A DNA stretch of 64,000 bases from Cohaesibacter intestini (GTDB lineage: Bacteria > Pseudomonadota > Alphaproteobacteria > Rhizobiales > Cohaesibacteraceae), in the NCBI RefSeq assembly GCF_003324485.1, contig NZ_QODK01000004.1, forward strand, positions 248,001-312,000, in the 5' to 3' direction. The notes below the pieces were generated by a model. That model did not search any database, was not told the DNA's origin, and was given only the letters and a program-made list of their open reading frames with translations. The translations under genes were made by a program, and so were the position numbers. Shown here piece by piece: positions 53,255 to 61,867 of the stretch. The stretch's first letter is position 1. Each line of letters begins with the position of its first letter.

Positions 53255-53521
53255 TCAGGCGCCTGTCGTCATGGCCAGAGCAACCAGCCACAGGCTGTAG
53301 GCGATGATTGCGACCGAGGTGACAATGCAAAGTGGCATGAAGATTTGGCGTGACAAACTGGCCGCTTTTTTTTCACCGAACCGATATACCCATTTCTGGG
53401 CTTTCGGGTCGGTCCGCAGATAGTAGAGCAAAGCTCGCTCGTCCAGTTGCAACGGGATAATTGTTTTCAGCAGGCTTGCCGCCGCCATGCTGACGCACCC
53501 CCACATGATAATATCCAGCAT
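53255..53521 (-). CDS. Hypothetical small membrane protein
   Basis: 88 residues starting MLDIIMWGCVSMAAASLLKTI, with a first hydrophobic segment (about 3-20) and a second near the C-terminus (about 62-85). The centre is basic and polar (RTDPKAQKWVYRFGEKKAA). The ATG at 53521 has AGAGGG upstream. It lies between two convergent terminated operons and seems monocistronic. No family recognised. Confidence 0.65.
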   Translation of the reverse strand: MLDIIMWGCVSMAAASLLKTIIPLQLDERALLYYLRTDPKAQKWVYRFGEKKAASLSRQIFMPLCIVTSVAIIAYSLWLVALAMTTGA

Positions 53522-53740
53522 TTTGCCCTCTTTTGATTGGTTCGGGCTGCGGATGAAAGTATCCGTTCTATCAATGGCTGCATATATGGGTGAAAAATGC
53601 AATCAGATTCGTGTAATTGACTTGTAACTTTGTTCGTAAATTAGATGAATATTCTAAAGGCTGCCAACAAAGGTCGCATATGTCGCACCTTTACTTAGAA
53701 CGATCCAAAAGCCGGTCGAAGCTGTTTCTTGCCTTTGAAC

Positions 53741-53767
53741 AAAAAAAGAGCGGCCGGAGCCGCTCTT
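53741..53767 (-). terminator. Rho-independent terminator of xylBA
   Basis: On the minus strand AGAGCGGC, loop TCCG, GCCGCTCT is followed by a run of T (plus coordinates 53747-53766 for the stem, 53741-53747 for the T-run). It lies 29 bp after the xylA stop. Confidence 0.9.
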
Positions 53768-53795
53768 GGGGAAGTTGGGGAGGGGGAGAGCAAAG

Positions 53796-55100
53796 TCAAA
53801 CGAAGCGGTTGACCCAGTTTTCCAGTTTTTCCTGCTGACCAGAGCGTGGCTCTGGGTTGATGTTGTCCTTGAGGACGCGCTCGGAAATGCTTTCCAACGT
53901 ACCATTGGCCAGCATGTCCTTGTTCGCATCCTGCTCCCAACCGGCGTAGCGGGCTTTGAGGGCATTTTCCAGACCACCATCTTCGATCATGGCAGCCGCC
54001 GCCTTCAGGCCACGGGCACAGATGTCCATGCCACCAATGTGACCGGCCACCAGATCTTCGGCGTCAAGGGACTGGCGACGCAGTTTGGCGTCAAAGTTGG
54101 TGCCGCCGGTGGTGAAGCCACCCGATTTCAGGATGTGATAATAGGCCAAGGCCACTTCCGGCACATTGTTCGGGAACTGGTCAGTATCCCAGCCAGACTG
54201 ATAGTCGTTGCGGTTCATGTCGATGGAGCCAAGCATGCCATCGGCGCAGGCCACGGCGATTTCATGCTCGAAGCTGTGGCCGGCAAGGATGGCATGACCC
54301 TGTTCGAGGTTCAGCTTGACCTCATTTTCAAGGCCATATTTGCGCAGGAAGCCGATGCAGGTCGCGGCATCATAATCATATTGATGCTTGGAAGGTTCCT
54401 GCGGCTTTGGTTCAACCAGAATGGTGCCCTTGAAGCCGATCTTGTGCTTATAGTCGACCACCATCGAGAGGAAGCGGCCCATATGGTCGAGTTCCTGACC
54501 GATGTCGGTGTTGAGCAGGGTTTCATAGCCTTCGCGGCCGCCCCAGAGCACATAATTCTCGCCGCCAAGACGCATGGTGGCATCCATGCAGCTTTTGACC
54601 GTGGCCGCGCTGTAGGCAAAGACATCCGGGTCCGGATTGGTGGAGGCGCCGGACATGAACCGGCGATGGGAGAACATGTTGGCAGTGCCCCAGAGCAGCT
54701 TGGTGCTGGAGGTTGCCATTTTCTCTTCGAAATAGTCGACAATTTCATTCAGGTTCGACAGGCTTTCGGCAAAGTTGTTGCCTTCGGGGCGAACGTCTGC
54801 GTCATGGAAGCAGAAGAAAGGCGCGTCGAGAATGTCGAACAATTCGAAAGCGACGTCGGCTTTCAGTTTGGCGCGGTCCATGCCGTCGCCATACCATGGG
54901 CGATCGAAAGTGCGGCCGCCAAAGGGATCGCCACCTTCCCATGCAAAGCTGTGCCAATAGGCCACGGCAAAGCGCAAATGGTCGCGCATGCTTTTGCCCA
55001 TGACGATCTCGTCTGGATTATAGTGATGGAAGGCGAGCGGATCGTCGCTGTCTGGGCCTTCATATTTGATTTTGGAGAGCGAACCAAAAAAGTCAGTCAT
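53796..55100 (-). CDS. xylA: Xylose isomerase
   Basis: 434 residues, the class II length. Metal- and substrate-site motifs include [13 protein letters not shown] (with the catalytic histidine, about 96-108), [16 protein letters not shown] (metal ligands), [17 protein letters not shown] and SIDMNRND. It converts D-xylose to D-xylulose in the cytoplasm. The ATG at 55100 lies two bases after the xylB stop, so the genes are one unit with xylB first, and a strong terminator follows. Confidence 0.97.
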   Translation of the reverse strand: MTDFFGSLSKIKYEGPDSDDPLAFHHYNPDEIVMGKSMRDHLRFAVAYWHSFAWEGGDPFGGRTFDRPWYGDGMDRAKLKADVAFELFDILDAPFFCFHDADVRPEGNNFAESLSNLNEIVDYFEEKMATSSTKLLWGTANMFSHRRFMSGASTNPDPDVFAYSAATVKSCMDATMRLGGENYVLWGGREGYETLLNTDIGQELDHMGRFLSMVVDYKHKIGFKGTILVEPKPQEPSKHQYDYDAATCIGFLRKYGLENEVKLNLEQGHAILAGHSFEHEIAVACADGMLGSIDMNRNDYQSGWDTDQFPNNVPEVALAYYHILKSGGFTTGGTNFDAKLRRQSLDAEDLVAGHIGGMDICARGLKAAAAMIEDGGLENALKARYAGWEQDANKDMLANGTLESISERVLKDNINPEPRSGQQEKLENWVNRFV

Positions 55101-55102
55101 GA

Positions 55103-56551
55103 TCAAAGATCCTTCAGGGATGGATAGGCAGCGGCATAGCGGGCATAAGCGTCTGCAAATGCAGGCTGCAGGTCAGTGTTTGGATGGAAGCTCTGGTCGA
55201 TGGTCGGCATCGTGCAGACCTCTGCGGGATCGCATTTCAGATCGGCAACCAGCCCTGTGCGGGCCGCACCGAAGGCACCGCCGAAATCACCGGCGGCGGG
55301 GCGGTCAATTTGTTTGCCCAGAATGGTGGCGAGCAGAGAAAGCCAATAATCGGACGAAGAGCCACCGCCGACGGCAATCAGTCGGTCAAGATGGGTGCCT
55401 GCGGCTTCCAGTGCCTTGATGCCATCCATGAAGGCATAGGAAATGCCTTCGAGCACGGTGCGGGTCAGGCTGTCGCGATCGTCCGGATGGGCAAGGCCGA
55501 TGAAGCCGCCGCGGATGCTGGCGTCATTGTGCGGGGTGCGCTCACCGCCCAGATAAGGGAAGAAGAGCGTTGACCCCGGTGCATGGACCTCTTGCCCCAA
55601 AGCCTTGGTCAGGGTGGCCGCGTCCGAGCCGACCAGCTTGGCATACCAGTTGAGCGCATCAGTGGCGGCCAAAATCACCGCCATATGGCACCAGTGATTG
55701 GCGGTCGAATGGCAGAAGGTATGCACGGCGCTGTCTGGCAGCGGACGGTAGCTGTTGGTGGCGGCATAGATCACGCCACTGGTGCCCAGAGACAGGAAGG
55801 CGTCGCCTTCAGCGACGATGCCGGTCGCCAGAGCGGATGCTGCATTGTCGCCGGCGCCGCCAGCCACGATGGTGTCGGGGGAAAAGCCCCAGCGTTCGAC
55901 GAGCGCTTGACGAATCTTGCCGGTGCTTTCGATGCTTTCGGCAAGGGCTGGCATGTGGGACTGATCAAGGCCGGTTGCGGCAAGCAGCTGGTCCGACCAG
56001 GTGCGGCTGCCGACATCAAGCCAGGCGGTGCCAGCGCTGTCGGAATAATCAGAGACATAATCGCCGGTCAACCAGAGGCGGAGATAATCCTTTGGCAGCA
56101 GAACTTTCTTGATCCGGTCGAACAGGTCTGGCTTGTTGTTGTGCATCCAGACCAGTTTCGGGGCGGTGAAGCCGGGAAAGACAATGTTGCCCGTCAGGCT
56201 GCGGAAGCCTTCGGTGGCGTCCAGTTTGGCTGCTTCCTTGTAGGAGCGGGTGTCGTTCCACAGGATGCAGGGGGCGACGGGCTTGTCGTCTGCATCGAGC
56301 ATGGTGGCGCCATGCATCTGGCCTGAAAGGCCAATGGCGCGAATGTCCTTGACGGCCTGCGGGGCATTGGCAGCCAGTTCGTCGAAGGCCTTTGCGGTGG
56401 CGTTGATCCAGCTTTCCGGATCCTGCTCGCTCCAGCCCGTGTCTGGGCGTTCGACGCTAAGGGGTTGGTTGACGGTGGCCACAATCTGCTGGCGTTCGTC
56501 CATAACCAGCAGTTTGATCCCGGACGTGCCCAGGTCAATTCCTAAATACAT
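55103..56551 (-). CDS. xylB: Xylulokinase
   Basis: 482 residues of the FGGY kinase family. It starts [19 protein letters not shown] with the phosphate-1 loop, has [12 protein letters not shown] (typical of xylulokinase) and the second nucleotide motif [17 protein letters not shown] (about 254-270), then [20 protein letters not shown]. It phosphorylates D-xylulose to xylulose 5-phosphate. GGGAGGAA precedes the ATG. The first gene of xylBA, preceded at 56622-56644 by the probable ROK repressor operator. Confidence 0.97.
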   Translation of the reverse strand: MYLGIDLGTSGIKLLVMDERQQIVATVNQPLSVERPDTGWSEQDPESWINATAKAFDELAANAPQAVKDIRAIGLSGQMHGATMLDADDKPVAPCILWNDTRSYKEAAKLDATEGFRSLTGNIVFPGFTAPKLVWMHNNKPDLFDRIKKVLLPKDYLRLWLTGDYVSDYSDSAGTAWLDVGSRTWSDQLLAATGLDQSHMPALAESIESTGKIRQALVERWGFSPDTIVAGGAGDNAASALATGIVAEGDAFLSLGTSGVIYAATNSYRPLPDSAVHTFCHSTANHWCHMAVILAATDALNWYAKLVGSDAATLTKALGQEVHAPGSTLFFPYLGGERTPHNDASIRGGFIGLAHPDDRDSLTRTVLEGISYAFMDGIKALEAAGTHLDRLIAVGGGSSSDYWLSLLATILGKQIDRPAAGDFGGAFGAARTGLVADLKCDPAEVCTMPTIDQSFHPNTDLQPAFADAYARYAAAYPSLKDL

Positions 56552-56621
56552 GATTTCCTCCCAACCGGTCCGTGGCATCCAAGATCGGAGTGAACGGGCC
56601 GGAGATATTTCGCCAGAAAAG

Positions 56622-56644
56622 TTTATTTTAGTTCGTAAAATAAA
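56622..56644. promoter_or_regulatory. Probable xylose-repressor operator before xylBA
   Basis: TTTATTTTA (56622-56630) and TAAAATAAA (56636-56644) are perfect inverted 9-bp arms around GTTCG, 71 bp upstream of xylB. A matching site lies before xylF. The remainder of the 345-bp gap (56552-56896) has no gene but holds a short tandem repeat. Confidence 0.7.
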
Positions 56645-56860
56645 TCAAGCGAAAGGAGTGTTCGCACTGCGGAACCGATTGTGCTTATGCGGCAGATGAT
56701 TGAGATTGACCGATATTTCGGTCGTGGTCACCGGTTGCGATCTTGTGGACAGTTGCCGTGGTGCGCGGCCCTTGGCATTGCGAGAGGAGGGGCCTCGGGT
56801 TTGGGCCAACTGTCCCGTGACAAGGTCTGGAGACGTGGGCGCGGCTCGGGGCTATTTGGC

Positions 56861-56892
56861 GGGTCAGGAAGGGTCAGGAAGGGTCAGGAAGG
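56861..56892. repeat. Three perfect tandem copies of a 10-bp repeat
   Basis: GGGTCAGGAA occurs three times without interruption (56861-56870, 56871-56880, 56881-56890), followed by GG, just after the stop of the xylose repressor gene. Such short tandem arrays can vary in number by slippage. Confidence 0.9.
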
Positions 56893-56896
56893 CATG

Positions 56897-58129
56897 TTAC
56901 GGGTCTGGGGCATTGAGCTGGTCGATCGTGATGCGGACAATCTCTTCCAGAGCGTAGGCAGCAGCGCCCTTTGCCCACATCAGGTCTCCCCATTTGTGGA
57001 TGCGGATTTCAGGGGCATGGTGCCCTTTCTGAATGGTCGAGGATTTGACTGCATCCAGAACGGTCTGGGCATAAAGATAGTCGAACTGCATCTGTTCACC
57101 AGCCAAAATTACCAGAGACGGGTCGAACAGATTGACCAGATTGGCCAACCCCATGGCGAACATGCGGCTGGCGCGATCGAAGATCGATTTGGCCATCATG
57201 TCGCCATTGCGGGCCATTTCAAACAGTTCGGCCAGACGGTTGTTCTCGTCCCCGCTGCCGGGTTTCTGAATGAAGAGTTCCGCTTCGCGCAGCAAGGCAT
57301 AGTCGGAGACATAGGCTTCAAGGCAGCCGCGCTGGCCACAGCGGCACAAGGCCCCTTCCAGTTGGACCTTGGTGTGGCCAAATTCCGCGCCGAAGCCCTG
57401 TGTGCCACGATAGATCCTGCCGTCAATCACGATGCCAAGGCCGACGCCTTGTTCGATGGTGACAACCAGAAAATCCGGGGCATCGCGGCCAAACCCGAAC
57501 CACAGCTCCGCCATGGCAACCGCATTGGCGTCATTCTCTATGAAGGCGGGCATGGGCAGTACTTCCTGCAAGACCTCTTGCAGGTTGCATTGTTCTTCCT
57601 CGATCAGCGGACACCAGTCGACGAAGCCGTTTTCGGCCTGAACCGTGCCGGGGATGCCGACGCCGATACAGGACAGGTCCTTGATCTCGATCTTGGCGGA
57701 TTGGGTGACCAGATCCACCATGGCGACTATCAGATCCTGAAATTCCTTGTTGCTCAGGCGCGGTCTTGGCATGGGTAGCTGGGCGTTGCCCAGCTGGTTG
57801 CCTTCCAGATCCAGAATCACCGCCGTGGCATATTTGTTGGTGAGTTTCATCCCGGCCACGAAATGGGCTTCGCCGCGTAGCTTGAGGTCGACACGCGGAC
57901 GGCCTCTGCGGGACTGACCCGGCTCGATCGTACGCTGTACTTCCTCGATCAGCCCAGCGCCGAGCAACTCTGCGGTTATGGCCGTAACGGTGGCCGGACT
58001 CATGCCGGTCTCGCGGGCAATATCGATGCGGGCAACTTGATGATTGTTGCGAATGTGAGAGAAGACCAGATGCCGCCCCTGATTGCGTTGTTCGGGAATT
58101 TGTGACGGCTTTCTTGTGCGGTTGTTCAT
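56897..58129 (-). CDS. xylR: ROK family xylose repressor (XylR type)
   Basis: 410 residues. An N-terminal winged helix (ARIDIARETGMSPATVTAITAELLGAGL, about 33-58) is followed by a ROK domain with the ATPase-like GVGIPGTVQAENGFVDWC, ENDANAVAMAELWFG and the zinc motif GALCRCGQRGCLEAY (about 249-263). It lies between xylBA and xylFHG, and the same palindrome occurs before both. It should release DNA on binding xylose. It has no obvious own operator in the 206-bp gap apart from the shared site. Confidence 0.9.
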   Translation of the reverse strand: MNNRTRKPSQIPEQRNQGRHLVFSHIRNNHQVARIDIARETGMSPATVTAITAELLGAGLIEEVQRTIEPGQSRRGRPRVDLKLRGEAHFVAGMKLTNKYATAVILDLEGNQLGNAQLPMPRPRLSNKEFQDLIVAMVDLVTQSAKIEIKDLSCIGVGIPGTVQAENGFVDWCPLIEEEQCNLQEVLQEVLPMPAFIENDANAVAMAELWFGFGRDAPDFLVVTIEQGVGLGIVIDGRIYRGTQGFGAEFGHTKVQLEGALCRCGQRGCLEAYVSDYALLREAELFIQKPGSGDENNRLAELFEMARNGDMMAKSIFDRASRMFAMGLANLVNLFDPSLVILAGEQMQFDYLYAQTVLDAVKSSTIQKGHHAPEIRIHKWGDLMWAKGAAAYALEEIVRITIDQLNAPDP

Positions 58130-58247
58130 CTGGCTGGCTTTGTTTGTGGATCTTTTTGCAAATCTTGATGTGTTTCAAACGACATACTAACGCCCCTCGA
58201 TCGGAAAATCTTGCAGAATTTCTAACTCAACAGAAAAGAGTTGCATT

Positions 58248-58270
58248 TTTAATTTGAGCATTAAAATAAA
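58248..58270. promoter_or_regulatory. Probable xylose-repressor operator before xylF
   Basis: TTTAATTTG (58248-58256), five bases, TAAAATAAA (58262-58270). The right arm is identical to that of the site before xylBA and the left arm matches at 7 of 9 positions with the same spacing. It lies 66 bp before the xylF start and in the divergent region shared with xylR. Confidence 0.65.
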
Positions 58271-58335
58271 TGATGGTATTGATAGTTGCAGCAGCCCATG
58301 CTGAACTGGCTGTTATGTTCTTGGGAGGAACAGAT

Positions 58336-59361
58336 ATGAAAAAATCACTGCTTATGGCGGCTCTTTTGAGCGCGTCTGTATTCACGCCTGCGCTCGCCGC
58401 AGATCTCGTCGTTGGTGTCAGCTGGTCGAATTTCCAGGAAGAACGTTGGAAAACTGACGAAGCAGCAATCGTCAAGGCTCTTGAAGCTGCCGGCGCCAAG
58501 TATGTTTCCGCCGATGCCCAGTCTTCTTCGTCCAAACAGCTCAGCGATATTGAAGCGCTGATGGCTCAGGGCGTGAATGCGCTGATCGTTTTGGCTCAGG
58601 ACACCGAGGCAATCATTCCGGCTGTTCAGAATGCTGCCGATGAAGGCATTCCTGTGATTGCCTATGACCGTCTCATCGAAGATGATCGCGCCTTCTATCT
58701 GACCTTTGACAATGTGGAAGTTGGTCGTATGCAGGCTCGGGCTGTTTTTGCAAAACAGCCAAAGGGCAACTATGTCATGATCAAGGGCTCTCCAACTGAT
58801 CCAAACGCAGACTTCCTGCGTGGTGGTCAGCAGGAAATCATTGATGCTGCGGTGAAGTCCGGCGACATCAAGATTGTTGGCGAAGCCTACACCGATGGCT
58901 GGCTGCCAGCCAACGCCCAGCGCAACATGGAACAGATCCTGACGGCCAACGACAACATGGTTGACGCTGTTGTGGCTTCCAACGACGGCACCGCCGGTGG
59001 TGTTGTTGCGGCTCTGACTGCTCAGGGCATGGAAGGTATCCCGGTTTCCGGTCAGGATGGCGATCATGCCGCCTTGAACCGTGTGGCCAAGGGCACTCAG
59101 ACTGTGTCCGTCTGGAAAGACGCGCGTGACCTCGGCAAATCAGCTGCAGAAATCGCTGTTGCTCTGGCTGGTGGTACTGAAATGGCGGATGTCGAAGGCG
59201 CTGGCGCATGGACTTCCCCATCAGGCACCAAAATGACCGCTCGTTTCCTGGCTCCGATCCCGATCACCCAAGACAACCTCACCGTTGTCACCGATGGTGG
59301 CTGGATCTCTGTTGAAGCACTTTGCCAGGGCGTTACCAACGGTCCGGCTCCTTGTAACTAA
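58336..59361 (+). CDS. xylF: D-xylose-binding periplasmic protein
   Basis: 341 residues with a signal peptide ([20 protein letters not shown], cleavage after ALA). The mature part begins [21 protein letters not shown] and contains [18 protein letters not shown] and [22 protein letters not shown], all characteristic of XylF. ATG 58336 follows GGGAGGAA. It is the first gene of xylFHG and is followed by a 26-bp perfect palindrome. Confidence 0.95.
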   Translation: MKKSLLMAALLSASVFTPALAADLVVGVSWSNFQEERWKTDEAAIVKALEAAGAKYVSADAQSSSSKQLSDIEALMAQGVNALIVLAQDTEAIIPAVQNAADEGIPVIAYDRLIEDDRAFYLTFDNVEVGRMQARAVFAKQPKGNYVMIKGSPTDPNADFLRGGQQEIIDAAVKSGDIKIVGEAYTDGWLPANAQRNMEQILTANDNMVDAVVASNDGTAGGVVAALTAQGMEGIPVSGQDGDHAALNRVAKGTQTVSVWKDARDLGKSAAEIAVALAGGTEMADVEGAGAWTSPSGTKMTARFLAPIPITQDNLTVVTDGGWISVEALCQGVTNGPAPCN

Positions 59362-59425
59362 GCGACTAGCGGTCACCCCAACACTCAGGTGGCCGTTCAA
59401 TGCTTTGCTTCAAATACCCGCAATG

Positions 59426-59451
59426 ACCCGGTGGCCTGCAGGCCACCGGGT
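59426..59451. other. Perfect 26-bp palindrome between xylF and xylH
   Basis: Positions 59426-59451 read identically on both strands (left half ACCCGGTGGCCTG). As RNA it would give a GC-rich stem of up to 11 bp with a minimal loop. It lies in the 190-bp gap after xylF with no U-run directly after, and is the strongest of the four hairpins that follow binding-protein genes here. Confidence 0.8.
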
Positions 59452-59551
59452 TGGAAGCGGGAGCAAACAAGCTACAACAATCAAGCATTGACCATCAGCT
59501 TCTGCCTTGCGCGGCAGAGGTAATGATAACTTGCATGCTGGAGAGCAGCAC

Positions 59552-60853
59552 ATGGGCGATAGCGTGACTACCAATCGCGGCCTGCCAAAACAAGCGCGGA
59601 AAACCCTGATCGATACAATGGAAATTGACACCCGACTGCTCGGCATGATCGGTGCGTTTGTCATTATCTGTATCGTTTTTGATTTCTGGACTGGCGGTCG
59701 TTTTCTAACTCCTCGCAACATTTTCAATCTCACGATCCAGACAGTGTCCGTTGCCATCATGGCGACCGGCATGGTGTTTGTTATCGTCACAAGGCATATC
59801 GATCTGTCAGTGGGCGCGTTGCTCGCGACCTGTTCGGCGGTGATGGCCATGATCCAGACTGCCGTCCTGCCCGGTTGGTTCGGGTTGGAGCTCGGCTCTG
59901 GCATGATCGCGCCGATCGCCATTGTTGTCGGCCTTGTGGTTGGGGCTCTGGTTGGCTCCTTCCATGGTTGGCTGATTGGTTATCTGACCATCCCGGCCTT
60001 TATCGTGACGCTGGGTGGGCTGTTTGTATGGCGCAACGTCGCCTGGCACTTGACCGATGGCCAGACCATCGGGCCGCTCGACACAGCATTCGTGTCTCTT
60101 GGCGGTATTGAGGGCACGCTCGGGGAAAGTGGCAGCTGGGTACTTGGCGTGCTGGTTGCCGTGTTTGTTGTCTATCTGCTGTTCGGGGCGCGCCGCAACA
60201 AGATTGCCCACGATTTCCCGGTCAAGCCGGTCTGGGCAGAGTTGATCATCGGCGGTATTGCGGTCGGAGCGATCCTCGGATTTGTCTGGATGCTCAATGC
60301 TTATGATGTGCCGATTGGTCGTTTGAAGCGTCTGTTCGAAGCGCGCGGAGAAGTGATGCCTGAGGGCTATAGCGAAGGCTATGGTGTGCCATATTCGGTG
60401 CTGGTGCTGATCCTGGTGGCGACTGTGATGACGGTGATTGCGCAGCGAACCCGTCTGGGTCGCTATATCTTTGCCACAGGCGGCAACCCGGAAGCAGCAG
60501 CCCTGTCGGGCATCAATACCCGGCTGCTGACAGTCAAGATCTTCGCCATGGTTGGCGTGCTCTGCGCCATTTCTGCGGTGGTTGCCTCGGCGCGCCTCAA
60601 CTTCCACTCCAACGATATCGGGACGCTTGACGAATTGCGGGTCATTGCCGCCGCGGTCATTGGCGGTACGGCTCTGGCTGGTGGTGTCGGAACCATTTAT
60701 GGTGCCATTCTGGGTGCGTTGATCATGCAGTCGCTGCAATCGGGCATGGCCATGGTGGGCGTTGAAGCGCCTTATCAGAATATTGTCGTCGGTATCGTGC
60801 TGGTTCTGGCTGTCTATGTCGACATTGTCTATCGCAAGAGAACGGGAGACTGA
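59552..60853 (+). CDS. xylH: D-xylose ABC transporter permease
   Basis: 433 residues with about ten membrane helices. It shows VIVTRHIDLSVGALLATCSAVM (about 85-106), LTIPAFIVTLGGLFVWRNVAWHLTDGQTI (a XylH hallmark), a longer cytoplasmic or periplasmic insert around residues 215-285, and FATGGNPEAAALSGIN. ATG 59552 has GGAGAG upstream. It lies 190 bp after xylF and 3 bp before xylG. Confidence 0.94.
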   Translation: MGDSVTTNRGLPKQARKTLIDTMEIDTRLLGMIGAFVIICIVFDFWTGGRFLTPRNIFNLTIQTVSVAIMATGMVFVIVTRHIDLSVGALLATCSAVMAMIQTAVLPGWFGLELGSGMIAPIAIVVGLVVGALVGSFHGWLIGYLTIPAFIVTLGGLFVWRNVAWHLTDGQTIGPLDTAFVSLGGIEGTLGESGSWVLGVLVAVFVVYLLFGARRNKIAHDFPVKPVWAELIIGGIAVGAILGFVWMLNAYDVPIGRLKRLFEARGEVMPEGYSEGYGVPYSVLVLILVATVMTVIAQRTRLGRYIFATGGNPEAAALSGINTRLLTVKIFAMVGVLCAISAVVASARLNFHSNDIGTLDELRVIAAAVIGGTALAGGVGTIYGAILGALIMQSLQSGMAMVGVEAPYQNIVVGIVLVLAVYVDIVYRKRTGD

Positions 60854-60856
60854 TCG

Positions 60857-61636
60857 ATGCCAACTTCTGCACAAGCTGATCGCGGCACGCCGCTCGTTGA
60901 AATGCGCAATATGAACCTGTCTTTCGGCGGCATCAATGCGGTCGATGACGTGACGGTTGACCTTTATCCCGGCGAAGTGGTCGGGGTGTTGGGACATAAT
61001 GGGGCGGGCAAGTCCTGTCTCATGAAGATGCTCTCGGGTGCCTACAAGAAAAATAGTGGCGACATTTTCGTCAATGGCGAGATGGTCGAGATCAACAATC
61101 CGCGCGACGCACGCGAATATAATATCGAGACGATCTATCAGACCTTGGCGCTGGCAGACAATCTCGATGCCGCCTCCAACATGTTCCTTGGCCGTGAGCT
61201 GGTGAATGGTGTGGGGCTCGTGGATGATGCGCAGATGGAAGCGGAAACCCGGAAGATCATGGGACGACTCAATCCCCGCTTCCAGCGATTCTCTTCCCCG
61301 GTGTCTGCCTTGTCCGGTGGTCAGCGTCAAAGTGTCGCGATTAGTCGCGCCGTTTACTTTAATGCCAAGATCCTGATCATGGATGAGCCGACCGCTGCCC
61401 TCGGTGTCGAAGAAACCAAGATGGTGGCCGATCTCATTCAGGAACTGAAGATGCAAGGATTGGGAATTTTCCTTATCGATCATGATATTCACGCGGTTAA
61501 GGCGCTGTGTGATCGGGCGTCGGTGATGAAGAATGGCAAGCTTGTCGGAACCGTCAAGGTCGATGAGGTGACCGAGGATGACATTCTGGGGATGATTATT
61601 CTTGGCAAACATCCGCATACGGGCGAAACCATATAG
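60857..61636 (+). CDS. xylG: D-xylose ABC transporter ATP-binding protein, single cassette
   Basis: 259 residues with one ABC cassette: Walker A GHNGAGKSC (about 48-56), signature ALSGGQRQSVAISRAV, Walker B ILIMDEPTAALGVEE and switch LIDHDIHAV. E. coli XylG has two fused cassettes; this short form is known in alphaproteobacteria and would act as a homodimer. Walker A ends in Cys instead of the usual Thr/Ser, which is an oddity at a magnesium-ligand position. The operon ends with a strong terminator. Confidence 0.92.
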   Translation: MPTSAQADRGTPLVEMRNMNLSFGGINAVDDVTVDLYPGEVVGVLGHNGAGKSCLMKMLSGAYKKNSGDIFVNGEMVEINNPRDAREYNIETIYQTLALADNLDAASNMFLGRELVNGVGLVDDAQMEAETRKIMGRLNPRFQRFSSPVSALSGGQRQSVAISRAVYFNAKILIMDEPTAALGVEETKMVADLIQELKMQGLGIFLIDHDIHAVKALCDRASVMKNGKLVGTVKVDEVTEDDILGMIILGKHPHTGETI

Positions 61637-61658
61637 ATCCAAGATTATAAGTACAATC

Positions 61659-61703
61659 AAGGACCCGATGTGCTATGCTGAGTAGTCACATCGGGTCCTT
61701 TTT
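61659..61703 (+). terminator. Rho-independent terminator of xylFHG
   Basis: GGACCCGATGTG (61661-61672) and CACATCGGGTCC (61687-61698) form a perfect 12-bp stem, extended by AA/TT, followed by TTTTT. It is 22 bp after the xylG stop. Confidence 0.93.
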
Positions 61704-61751
61704 CAATGGTGGGGAACCCATCTCTAAGTCGAGCTTCCGTTTGTGGCAGCT

Positions 61752-61790
61752 TACGTTAACATACACTCTGGTCGGCCAGTTTACGTCAAT
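61752..61790 (+). promoter_or_regulatory. Direct repeats upstream of the di-haem protein gene
   Basis: TTACGTTAA (61752-61760) and TTACGTCAA (61782-61790) are 30 bp apart, about three helical turns, and lie 78-116 bp before the chosen start. They are candidate activator sites. Nothing else is seen in the 61704-61867 gap. Confidence 0.4.
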
Positions 61791-61867
61791 GATAACAATC
61801 AGGCGCTGGCTTTGTCGAAAAACCCTGAGGAGGGGGGATGATCAAGGTGTATTTCGGGAGGAAATCC

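Noticed and set aside
53766-55127. A 453-codon plus-strand frame opposite xylA
   Set aside because: Its translation is the mirror of a textbook xylose isomerase and shows no independent motif.
56861-56892. Short tandem repeat as a CRISPR array
   Set aside because: Ten-base units with no spacers and no cas genes nearby.
59807-61660. A 617-codon minus-strand frame across xylH and xylG
   Set aside because: Antisense to well-supported transporter genes, with His/Gln/Arg-rich low-complexity translation and no family features.
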